Positions 24,787-32,351 of a stretch of 64,000 nucleotides of DNA are shown piece by piece. The notes beneath the pieces are model-generated. The model was not told the origin of the DNA and ran no database searches. It saw only the letters and a list, made by a program, of their open reading frames with translations. Made by a program: the position numbers and the translations under genes. This stretch comes from Verrucomicrobiota bacterium. Its GTDB lineage: Bacteria > Verrucomicrobiota > Verrucomicrobiia > Opitutales > Opitutaceae. Numbering within the stretch: position 1 is the first letter of the stretch; each line of letters opens with the position of its first letter. Location of the stretch: positions 1 to 64,000 of the forward strand of contig JACRKC010000021.1 in NCBI GenBank assembly GCA_016235555.1, read 5' to 3'.

Positions 24787-25344
24787 ATGAGCGCCACCGA
24801 CTTCCTCGCTGAACTCCGCCAGATGTCCGGGGCCGAGCTCGAGCAGCTCGGCCAGCAGAGTCTGCGCGAGCACGTGGTCGCGCAGGCGCAGGTCGCACGG
24901 GGCAAACACGCGCCCTTCATGGGCCACCAGCTCGACGCGCTGCTGCGCGATCCCGAGTGCCTGCGGCATCCGGTGCGGCTCGTGTTCGAGTTCGGCGAGA
25001 TGGCCCTGCACCAGTTCGGCCAGCCCGACATCGACTGGCGCAACACCGCCGAGGATGGCCGGGTGCTCTACCTGCGTCCGATGCTGCGCGAGCGCCCGGA
25101 GCAGGTGTTGCTCGCCGTCGCCTATCTGATCCCGCTCGTGAACTACGGCGACGTCGTCACCGACGACGTGTGCATCGCCTACGGCGCGGCGCTGCTCGGG
25201 CTGGAGCCGGCTGATTTCTACGCGCGCATCTGCGCGCTCGCCGACGAGGTTGGCGCCGAGGTGCGCACGGCGGGTGCGAATGACGACGAGCCGCTGCGCC
25301 CCGCCGCGCCCATGCGGATCGAGTCCTGCGGCTGCGGCGAGTAG
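24787..25344 (+). CDS. Unknown 185-residue protein at the end of the nap cluster
   Basis: No family recognised. No signal peptide or membrane segment, so cytoplasmic. Mostly helical in appearance, with aromatic/acidic stretches around residues 75-130 and a short Cys-containing tail, C-G-C-G, directly before the stop that resembles a metal-binding end. The position after napB suggests an accessory or maturation role, but that is context only. The stop codon TAG is supplied by the GTAG at the start of the next palindrome. Confidence 0.7.
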   Translation: MSATDFLAELRQMSGAELEQLGQQSLREHVVAQAQVARGKHAPFMGHQLDALLRDPECLRHPVRLVFEFGEMALHQFGQPDIDWRNTAEDGRVLYLRPMLRERPEQVLLAVAYLIPLVNYGDVVTDDVCIAYGAALLGLEPADFYARICALADEVGAEVRTAGANDDEPLRPAAPMRIESCGCGE

Positions 25345-25506
25345 GGCGGGTCTGTGACCCGCCCCCGAACGGAAAATAGCTCTGATCGCCGATGGCACGG
25401 CGGAGCCTGGATCCATGCTCGCGGCGCGGACTCGCGCCGTGTTCAGCCGTGGAATCCGTGGTGGAAATTTGGGACGATCGATGGGCGGGTCACAGACCCG
25501 CCCTAC
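25341..25506. repeat. REP-like palindrome supplying stop codons to two convergent genes
   Basis: Starts GTAGGGCGGGTCTGTGACCC and ends with the mirror GGGTCACAGACCCGCCCTAC. TAG of the left GTAG ends the 185-residue gene; on the other strand the right end supplies TAG for the FG-GAP gene. The centre (25380-25480) holds no gene. Confidence 0.9.
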
Positions 25507-26663
25507 TTGGCGCCGGTCTCGTTCCAGTAGATGACGACGTTCTTCGTCGCGCGGCCGGCGGCGATGACGTCGAGGCGGCCGTCGCCGTTGAGGTCGGCGA
25601 GCTTCAGGTCTTCGCAAGCCATCGTGTTGTCGTCGATCAGCGCGTGCATGGTCCACGCGGAGCCGTCGGGCTTGGTCGCGGCGTAGAGCTTGAGGCCGAC
25701 TTTGTCGCCGGGCTTGTTCCCGCGCCAGCCGACGACGATTTGGTCGGAGCCGACGCCGAGCAAATCGCCGGTGGCGAGGGCGTGGCCTTGGAGGAGGGAT
25801 TCGTCGAGGACGGTGCGTTTCGAAGTGTGCAGGATGTCACTGCCGTAGTGGACGAGCTGATTGCCGTGCATCGGCTCAATGGTCACAGTAAACTTGCTGC
25901 GGTCTGGCGCGCGGCCCGCTCGGACTTCGCCAGCCGGCGCTGTGGTGACGGGGCCTACGAGAGAGTGATTCCAATCAGAATCGTGAATCGTGATGCGTTT
26001 TATTCCCTCCTGCGTTGCCACGAGCGCCTCAGGGAACCGCACAACTTCGAAGTTGTGCGTCGCATGGACAGCCGTTGTTTCATCGAAAATCGAGAAAGGC
26101 TGGTTACTTTCTTTCCAAGGCCAGTCGTAGCCAAGAAACTTCACGCCCTCGCCAGCGTTGTTCTTGTTGCCTCGACCGTGAAGCGGGAGGACCGCGAGGA
26201 ACCATTTTTGGTTTCTGCGTTGCATCCAGTGCATCCGATGCGTCGTCGGCTCATGGGGGAGGCGAACAGGTGTCCACCGCTGCGTGCGATCGGCGGGGGC
26301 TTCGAGGAGGAAGATGGCGCCGCTGTTCACGGTGTCGCCCGGGTTCCATTCGGCACCGACGGCGACTTCGCATTTGCCGTCGCCGTCGAGGTCGCGGGCG
26401 GCGATGCACACGTTGTCCTTCGGCGTGAGGTTCTCGGCCATCACGAACTTTTCCCACGTCGGGTTGCGATACCACACGATCTGTTTCGCGTCGGCCAACA
26501 GGATGTCGGCCTTGCCGTCGCCATCGACGTCGGCGACCGCGAGACCGTAGCCGATTTGGATTTTCGGGTCGATGGTCTGGGGGCGGACGCGGAGGGCGGG
26601 GAGATCGGCGGCGAAGGCGGACGACGTGCCGGCGAGCACGGCGAGGAGGGCGCGGAGCTTCAT
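25503..26663 (-). CDS. Secreted FG-GAP/VCBS-repeat protein
   Basis: 386 residues from the ATG at 26663, with a Sec signal (MKLRALLAVLAGTSSAFA). Calcium-binding FG-GAP motifs read D-V-D-G-D-G-K-A-D, D-L-D-G-D-G-K-C-E and D-L-N-G-D-G-R-L-D, marking propeller blades; this suggests an extracellular binding protein of unknown ligand. The frame continues upstream through a palindrome at 26685-26744, which is not taken as coding. The middle (about 25875-26290 in DNA) is less GC-rich and lacks the DGDG repeats, as if from another source. Confidence 0.8.
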   Translation of the reverse strand: MKLRALLAVLAGTSSAFAADLPALRVRPQTIDPKIQIGYGLAVADVDGDGKADILLADAKQIVWYRNPTWEKFVMAENLTPKDNVCIAARDLDGDGKCEVAVGAEWNPGDTVNSGAIFLLEAPADRTQRWTPVRLPHEPTTHRMHWMQRRNQKWFLAVLPLHGRGNKNNAGEGVKFLGYDWPWKESNQPFSIFDETTAVHATHNFEVVRFPEALVATQEGIKRITIHDSDWNHSLVGPVTTAPAGEVRAGRAPDRSKFTVTIEPMHGNQLVHYGSDILHTSKRTVLDESLLQGHALATGDLLGVGSDQIVVGWRGNKPGDKVGLKLYAATKPDGSAWTMHALIDDNTMACEDLKLADLNGDGRLDVIAAGRATKNVVIYWNETGAK

Positions 26664-26684
26664 GGGAGTGGGGTGGCGGAGTTC

Positions 26685-26744
26685 GTAGCCGCGAGCGTGA
26701 GCGAGTGGAACTCCGAAATCCACTCACTCACGCTCGCGGCTACA
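26685..26744. repeat. REP-like palindrome (GTAGCCGCGAGCG type)
   Basis: Starts GTAGCCGCGAGCGTGAGCG and ends ACGCTCGCGGCTAC. Same stem as the outer element at 1518-1732. First of five palindromes that fill the 634-bp gap 26664-27297, in which I see no gene. Confidence 0.85.
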
Positions 26745-26777
26745 TGGGGCGGGCGGAATGAGGGAGCCGCGCAGTGG

Positions 26778-26928
26778 GGGCGCATCTCAGTTTTCTGCGA
26801 AGTGCGCGCCAGAGGGTGGGTCGGGTGCTCCGCGCACGGCCAGTTGACTTCAGTTTTCACCCGCCCTTGGCCGCCCGCGGAGCGGCCGGCCCACCTTTCG
26901 CCTCGCGGCAAGAAAGTGAGATGCGCCC
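26778..26928. repeat. Composite palindrome with GGGCGCATCTCA ends
   Basis: The left end GGGCGCATCTCAGTTTTC mirrors the right end GAAAGTGAGATGCGCCC; an inner GC-rich stem reads GCTCCGCG/CGCGGAGC. Related copies are at 35361-35476 and 52110-52263 with different interiors. Confidence 0.8.
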
Positions 26929-26932
26929 GGCT

Positions 26933-27001
26933 GTAGCGGCGGTCTGCGACCGCCGTCGAGGCACCAAGGGTCTGCGTCCGGCGGTCATAGACCGCCGCTA
27001 C
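26933..27001. repeat. REP-like palindrome (GTAGCGGCGGTC type)
   Basis: Starts GTAGCGGCGGTCTGCGACC and ends GGTCATAGACCGCCGCTAC. Nearly identical to 58879-58947, including flanking sequence such as AACCAAGGCAT. Confidence 0.85.
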
Positions 27002-27038
27002 AACCAAGGCATTCAGATTTTTGACCTCGCTTCCTGTT

Positions 27039-27146
27039 ATACCAACGTCCCGCAGCTTTCAGACTTTCCGTTGTAGGCCCGCCCGCTGGGCGGGCAGTCC
27101 GGCCACCGGCCGGGCCTACAGTCCAAAATCAAGGTGACGTTGGTAT
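27039..27146. repeat. Nested palindrome: ATACCAACGTC arms around a GTAGGCCC stem
   Basis: Outer arms ATACCAACGTC and GACGTTGGTAT enclose 27073-27119, which starts GTAGGCCCGCCCG and ends CGGGCCTAC. Same layout as 55263-55372. Confidence 0.85.
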
Positions 27147-27201
27147 TACACCCGGCGCTCGCGGTGACATGGGCGGACGGCATGAGGGAGTCGCGCAGTG
27201 G

Positions 27202-27287
27202 GGTGGAGCGCGTTGACCTCAACGCGCGTGGTGGGGAGACGATCGCGCGATTCGCCTGACCAACGCGTTGGGTCAACGCGTTCCACC
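27202..27287. repeat. Palindrome with GGTGGAGCGCGTTGACC ends
   Basis: The left arm GGTGGAGCGCGTTGACCTC pairs with the right arm GGGTCAACGCGTTCCACC. Same family as 47061-47177. Ends 11 bases before the TonB receptor stop. Confidence 0.8.
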
Positions 27288-27297
27288 CCGGAGGAAC

Positions 27298-30200
27298 TCA
27301 GAACTCGAAGGAGCTCGTGAGCGTCCACTTGTTCGGCTGCGGGATGCGGGCGCTGGCGATCTGGCCGTTGGGTTGCGCGGAGGCGGCGATGAGTTCGTCG
27401 GAAGCGAGCAGGTCGCGGATGTTCAGCTGCACGGACCAGCGCACCTTGTTGTCGAGAATCCGGCGGTCGTAGCGAATCCACCCGTCGAAGTTGATCTGGT
27501 CGCTGCCGTAATAGGGCTGGGTGATGTCGGAGACCCAGGAGCCGGCGGCGTTTTTCACCGGTTTGAAGCCGATGGCGACGCGATCCTGCCAGCGGGCGGC
27601 GCCGCCGATGCTGAAGCCGGCGAGGCGGCCGGTGCGGAAATCATAATTGGTCACCGCGTTGAAGCGCCACTTGCGCATCTCCTGCACGGGGGCGCCGTTC
27701 GACGCGAGGGCGTTGAGGTAGGGCACATACATGTTGGTGATGGCGAGATTGCCGAGCTGCGAGGTGCCGAAGGAGCCGAAGTAGGTGATGTCCTCGAGGC
27801 CTTCCATTTCGCGGATGTTGGTCGCGAGCTGGCCGTTGCCGTCCTTCCAGAGCGGGAGGTTGCGCTTGATGAACTCGGTGAAATCGGCGCCGACGTTGGA
27901 CTTTTTCGCTTCCTGGCGGGCGGCGTTGAAAGTGATGCGCCAGTGGCGGGTGGGGTTGTAGGTGCCTTCGAACTCCCAGCCTTCGGAGACGGTGTCGGCG
28001 ACATTGCCGACGTTGGGCGGGCGGGTGGCGCTCCAGTTGCCACCGTTGGCGGCCTGGGTGAAGTTCCAGCTCGAGGCGAGCAGCGGGTCGACGGGACGGA
28101 GCCACTCTTCGCGGGTGCGCTGGGTGAACCAGAGGTTGCGCGCGGTGGTCTCGGCGGCGGTGAGCGCGGGGTTGAGCACGTTGGCCTGCAGGGGGTTCGT
28201 GAGGCTGGCGCGGAGCGGGAGGTAGCGGGGATCGCTCGGGTTGAAGCCGAACCACTTGTTGATGACGACCTCGCTGACGTTGGCCTGGCGCATGCCGTTC
28301 ATGGCGCGGGTGACGTCGTTGCCGGGCCAGAACGTGTTGTAGAACGTGGCGCTGTCGTTGGATTGGGAGGTCTTGTAACGGTTGACGCGGAGGGTGAATT
28401 TCTGGTCGAGCGCGGAGAGCGTGATGCCGTAGTCCTTGGTCTTGCCGGCGGGCGGGGCGAACGGGCGGCCGTAGACGTCGGCGATGGTGGACGAGGGGTG
28501 GAAGTTACGGGATTCGTTGTAGGCGAGCGAGAGGTCGAGGCCGCGCGGGAGGCGTTTCTTGATGAAATCGGGCAGGTGCAGGACACCGCTCCAGCTGATG
28601 GTCTCATCCTCGGCGGGGATGGTGGGTGCGGCGGGGAGCCGCCAGGCGGGGTTGTAGGGATCGGTCTCCCCGGTGACGGAGGCGAGGCGGGCGGGGCCGG
28701 CGTCGCGCAGCGCGAAATCGTCGGCGCGCCAGCCGACGAGGCCGACGAGTTTGTCGCTCAACAAGTAGCCCTGCCAGACGGCGGATTTGCTTTTGGTGCG
28801 GGCGGAGTTTTTGGAGGCGCCGGAGTAGAGCTTGGAGACGTCGCGCTCGGTGGCGCTGATGGTGGTGACGGGGACGCGGACCATCTGGTTGACGCGGGCA
28901 TCGAAGAGCAGGGCGGTGCCGCCGGCCTGGGGCGTGTGGAGCGCGGTGATGCCGGAGATGTTGGCGCCGGCGGGCGAGGAGAGGTTGGCAATCGAGCCGC
29001 CGAGGTAGTGGACGCCGGCGTAGCCGGGGTAGGTGGTGGCGGTGGGGTTGTTGGCGTAGACGTTGGCCTCGAGGCCGTAGGAGTAGCCGTTGATGCTGCG
29101 GTTGAACTGGTCGATCTGCTGATCGGTGTAGGTGCCGGTGAAGGTGTGCTTGCCGAACCAGCGCAGCCAGCCGGGTTGGCGCCGGGCATCGATCGTGGCG
29201 TAAGCGGTGGCGCGGCGGGCGTCGCGCGTGGTGTCGGCGTAGTTGTTGCCGATGGAGTCGGAGGCGACGTAGGGGCGGCCGAAGTTGGGGTTGGGCGAGC
29301 CGTCGACGAGCTTGCCGTTCATGTCGACGAAAATCGTGTAGGCGTCGAAGCCGAACATGCCGAAATTGTTCCGGTTGAAAACCTGGCGGTCGTAGGCGAG
29401 TTCGAAGCCGACGAGGTCGCGCAGGAAAGTCTGGCGGAAGGTGGCGTTGACGGCGCGGAACATGGACTGCTCGCGCTTGTTGGGGCCGTCGAGGAGCGTG
29501 TCGTAGAAGTTGAAGACGGACGGATCGCGGAGTTCCTGGTAACGCCACAGGCCGACGTAGGCTTCGCCGGCGGGGGCGTGGGCGCGGTTGAGGAAGAAGT
29601 TCACGTTGTTGCCCTGGGCGAGATAGGCGCCGACGGCATACATCTGGGTGAACGGCGTGCCGCCGCGGCTGATCATGAAGGGCGGGACGCCGTTGCCGCC
29701 CTGCACGGCGGAGTTCGGATCGGTGAACACGGCGCCGATCTGACCGATCCAGCGGCCGGTGGCGCCGAGGTGGGCGAAGAGGAGCGGGTTGCTGGTGACC
29801 GAGGTGGGATTGGTCGGATCGATGACGACCTTGTTGAGAATGTTATACCAGACGGAGAGGCCGTCCTGCGGGGCGGTGGGGCGGGGGCGGTTGGAATTTT
29901 GGTGACCGCCTTCATAGGAGACCTGGAGCTGCGTGAGGCCGTCCTTCACGATGCGCGACTCCCACTTGAGGGAGGTGAAGAGGCGGCGGTCCTGCTCATA
30001 GGCGGGTTTCTGCCGGTAGCGTTCGACGCGATCGAGCAGGATGGTGCGCAGGGCGAGCTGGCCGGGGAGGATGGACGCGTTGAAGTCGACCACTTCGCGA
30101 TGCGACTCATAGGCTCCGATGCTCTGCTGGTAGGAGAACGAGGTCTTCTTGAGGTTCGCGGATTTCAGCTGGTTGTTGATGATGCCGGCCGGGCTGCCGA

Positions 30201-30789
30201 GGCCGAAGAGGATGGCGTTGGCGCCGCGCGAGATGTCGACGCGCTCGGTGTTGTAGGAGTCGAGCGGGATGTCGGTGAGGAAGAAATCGCGGGTGAGGTC
30301 GGCGCCGGCGAGACCGCGGACGCGGGTGGAGTTCTGCGGACTCTGGAGCAGCGCCTCGGCGTTGGCGAAACCGTTGCCGGTGCTGACCCCGGAGAAATTG
30401 CCAAGCACACCGCCCACCTCGGTGCCCGTCGTGTAGACGAGGACGTCACGGGCGTTGACGGAGGCGGTGTCGGCGAGGAACTGCGAGGTGACGACGGAGA
30501 TCGCCGCGCCCACGTCACGCAGATCGGTGCGCAGGCGCGTGCCGGCGAGCGTGCTGGTGGCGGCGTAGCCGGTGTCGACGTTGTCCTGCACGACGAAGGG
30601 CGTGAGCTGGACGGCCTCCTCCGGGGCGGCGGAGGTGGTGGCGGCAGCGGTGGTTTTCGGGGGTGTGGCCGACTGGGCCACAAGCGCGGACGCAGTGAGC
30701 ACGGCGGCACCAAGAGCGCGCGAAGCGAACAAACGGAACGGAGTGAGTGGCGCACGCAGCGCGCTGCGCCTGACGGGTTGGGTGGTCAT
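27298..30789 (-). CDS. TonB-dependent outer-membrane receptor
   Basis: 1163 residues with a long signal region, a plug domain starting near QLTPFVVQDNVDTGYAATST and a beta-barrel ending in Phe (S-F-E-F), the usual outer-membrane insertion signal. The LTPFVV...GYAAT opening is typical of the large receptor family of Opitutaceae. No SusD-like lipoprotein is adjacent, so uptake differs from Bacteroidota SusCD. Divergent from the ceramidase-like gene at 30927 across 137 bp; the likely substrate is a glycan or lipid fragment. The ATG at 30789 is chosen for its basic n-region; an upstream start at 30843 would add 18 residues. Confidence 0.9.
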   Translation of the reverse strand: MTTQPVRRSALRAPLTPFRLFASRALGAAVLTASALVAQSATPPKTTAAATTSAAPEEAVQLTPFVVQDNVDTGYAATSTLAGTRLRTDLRDVGAAISVVTSQFLADTASVNARDVLVYTTGTEVGGVLGNFSGVSTGNGFANAEALLQSPQNSTRVRGLAGADLTRDFFLTDIPLDSYNTERVDISRGANAILFGLGSPAGIINNQLKSANLKKTSFSYQQSIGAYESHREVVDFNASILPGQLALRTILLDRVERYRQKPAYEQDRRLFTSLKWESRIVKDGLTQLQVSYEGGHQNSNRPRPTAPQDGLSVWYNILNKVVIDPTNPTSVTSNPLLFAHLGATGRWIGQIGAVFTDPNSAVQGGNGVPPFMISRGGTPFTQMYAVGAYLAQGNNVNFFLNRAHAPAGEAYVGLWRYQELRDPSVFNFYDTLLDGPNKREQSMFRAVNATFRQTFLRDLVGFELAYDRQVFNRNNFGMFGFDAYTIFVDMNGKLVDGSPNPNFGRPYVASDSIGNNYADTTRDARRATAYATIDARRQPGWLRWFGKHTFTGTYTDQQIDQFNRSINGYSYGLEANVYANNPTATTYPGYAGVHYLGGSIANLSSPAGANISGITALHTPQAGGTALLFDARVNQMVRVPVTTISATERDVSKLYSGASKNSARTKSKSAVWQGYLLSDKLVGLVGWRADDFALRDAGPARLASVTGETDPYNPAWRLPAAPTIPAEDETISWSGVLHLPDFIKKRLPRGLDLSLAYNESRNFHPSSTIADVYGRPFAPPAGKTKDYGITLSALDQKFTLRVNRYKTSQSNDSATFYNTFWPGNDVTRAMNGMRQANVSEVVINKWFGFNPSDPRYLPLRASLTNPLQANVLNPALTAAETTARNLWFTQRTREEWLRPVDPLLASSWNFTQAANGGNWSATRPPNVGNVADTVSEGWEFEGTYNPTRHWRITFNAARQEAKKSNVGADFTEFIKRNLPLWKDGNGQLATNIREMEGLEDITYFGSFGTSQLGNLAITNMYVPYLNALASNGAPVQEMRKWRFNAVTNYDFRTGRLAGFSIGGAARWQDRVAIGFKPVKNAAGSWVSDITQPYYGSDQINFDGWIRYDRRILDNKVRWSVQLNIRDLLASDELIAASAQPNGQIASARIPQPNKWTLTSSFEF

Positions 30790-30926
30790 CGGTGGCAGGG
30801 GGTGGTTGGGGAAAGCGTGCCAGCGCGTGACGCAGGCGTTCAAGAGCTGATTCGTTTTAGCCCGCGGGGCGTAGTGGCCGTTGCTACGCTTGAACCGGTC
30901 TCCGGTTGGCCTACGGTCGCTGCACC

Positions 30927-32330
30927 ATGCCCCGCCCCGCCTTTGTCCTGCGTTATTGTCCTGGTTATGGGCGCGTCGCGCTCCTGTGGGTGATCACATT
31001 GGCGGGCGGGCGGATCGGGGCGGAGGAGATGTGGCGCGCGGGAGCCGCGTCCGTGGCGATCACACCGGAGAAGAATCTGTGGATGGCGGGATTCGCAGCG
31101 CGCACGCGGCCGGCGGAGGGGAAGGAGACGGACCTTTTCGCCAAGGCGCTGGTGCTGGAAGATGCGCGGGGCCGGCGTTTCGTGGTGGTGACGCTGGACT
31201 TGATCGGCGTGCCGAGGGTGTTGCGGCAAGCGGTTGAGCGACGCGTGCGGGAGGCGCACGGGCTCGCGGCGGAATCGTTGCTGCTGAATGCCTCGCATAC
31301 ACACAGCGGGCCGGAGTTCCGCTCGCGTTGGGTGAGCGCGAAGCCCGAGGAGCTGGCGCTCCGTCCGGAGGCGGAGGAATATGTGCGGTCGCTGGAAGAC
31401 AAGCTGGTCGCGGTGGTGGGCGAGGCGTTGAAGCAGCTTGCGCCTGCCCAGCTCGGCTATTCGCACGCCCGGGCGGGCTTCGCCATGAACCGCCGGTTGC
31501 CGACGCCGCGCGGCTTCCAGAACAGTGCGAATCCCGACGGGCCGGTCGACCACGACGTGCCGGTGCTGCGCGTGACGAGTCCGGACGGAAAACAGCTGCG
31601 CGCGGTGCTCTTCGGCTACGCATGTCATGCCACGACCCTCGCGCTTTATCAGTGGAATGCCGATTACGCCGGTTACGCGCAGACCGGCGTCGAAGCGGCG
31701 CATCCCGGCGCGGTCGCGCTCTTCCTCAATGGTGCGAGCGGCGACCAGAATCCCTACCCGCGCGGCACGGTCGAACTCGCGCGCCAGCACGGGCGCGCGC
31801 TGGCCAATGGCGTCGAGACGGCCTTGGGTGTGGCGCCGCGGTTGGTGCGCGGCGAATTGCGCGTGGCGCTCGCCGAGATTGCGCTCGATTACGGGCCGAA
31901 ACCGACGCGCGAAGATTTTCAGGTGCGCGCCGCATCGAAAGACGCGGTCGAGGTGGCGCACGCGAAATTCTTTCTGGGGAAACTCGACGCGGGCGAGGCG
32001 TTGCCGGCGAGTTATCCTTATCCGGTGCAGGTGGTGCGACTCGGCGACGCGGTGCTGCTCGCCGCACTCGGCGGCGAAGTGTGCGTGGACTACGCGCTGC
32101 GCCTGAAACGCGAACTCGCGGGCGATGGTGCGGTGTGGCTGGCGGGTTATTCGAACGATGTCATGGGCTACATCCCGAGCCGGCGCGTGCGCCGCGAAGG
32201 CGGTTACGAAGCCGAAGGCGCGATGCGCTACAGCTCCGTGCATCCGGCGCCGTGGGACGAGGCGCTGGAGGAACGCATCGTGGCGAAGGTGCACGAGCTG
32301 TCGTCGCAGGTGCGACCGGGCGCCCGCTAA
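30927..32330 (+). CDS. Exported neutral/alkaline ceramidase-like hydrolase
   Basis: 467 residues with a signal peptide ending near Gly-Ala-Glu. Motifs of the N-terminal ceramidase domain are visible: A-S-H-T-H-S-G-P (zinc ligands), Y-A-C-H-A-T and N-G-A-S-G-D-Q-N-P. True neutral ceramidases have a catalytic Ser in G-D-V-S-P-N at the last position; here it is different, so the reaction may not be ceramide hydrolysis. A second member is at 39074. The ATG at 30927 is used; the TonB receptor gene is divergent. Confidence 0.8.
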   Translation: MPRPAFVLRYCPGYGRVALLWVITLAGGRIGAEEMWRAGAASVAITPEKNLWMAGFAARTRPAEGKETDLFAKALVLEDARGRRFVVVTLDLIGVPRVLRQAVERRVREAHGLAAESLLLNASHTHSGPEFRSRWVSAKPEELALRPEAEEYVRSLEDKLVAVVGEALKQLAPAQLGYSHARAGFAMNRRLPTPRGFQNSANPDGPVDHDVPVLRVTSPDGKQLRAVLFGYACHATTLALYQWNADYAGYAQTGVEAAHPGAVALFLNGASGDQNPYPRGTVELARQHGRALANGVETALGVAPRLVRGELRVALAEIALDYGPKPTREDFQVRAASKDAVEVAHAKFFLGKLDAGEALPASYPYPVQVVRLGDAVLLAALGGEVCVDYALRLKRELAGDGAVWLAGYSNDVMGYIPSRRVRREGGYEAEGAMRYSSVHPAPWDEALEERIVAKVHELSSQVRPGAR

Positions 32331-32351
32331 TCGGGCAATCTGGCTGGATGT

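Noticed and set aside
21519-27287. Possible CRISPR array in the palindrome-rich gaps
   Set aside because: The elements are palindromic, unevenly spaced and differ in sequence; there are no regular spacers and no cas genes.
26664-27297. Possible insertion sequence or transposon
   Set aside because: Only inverted repeats are present; no transposase frame was found, and none elsewhere in the window.
27268-30993. Very long plus-strand open frame opposite the first TonB receptor
   Set aside because: It is Gly/Val/Glu-rich low-complexity sequence with no domain, exactly antisense to a clear receptor; long antisense frames are expected in high-GC DNA.
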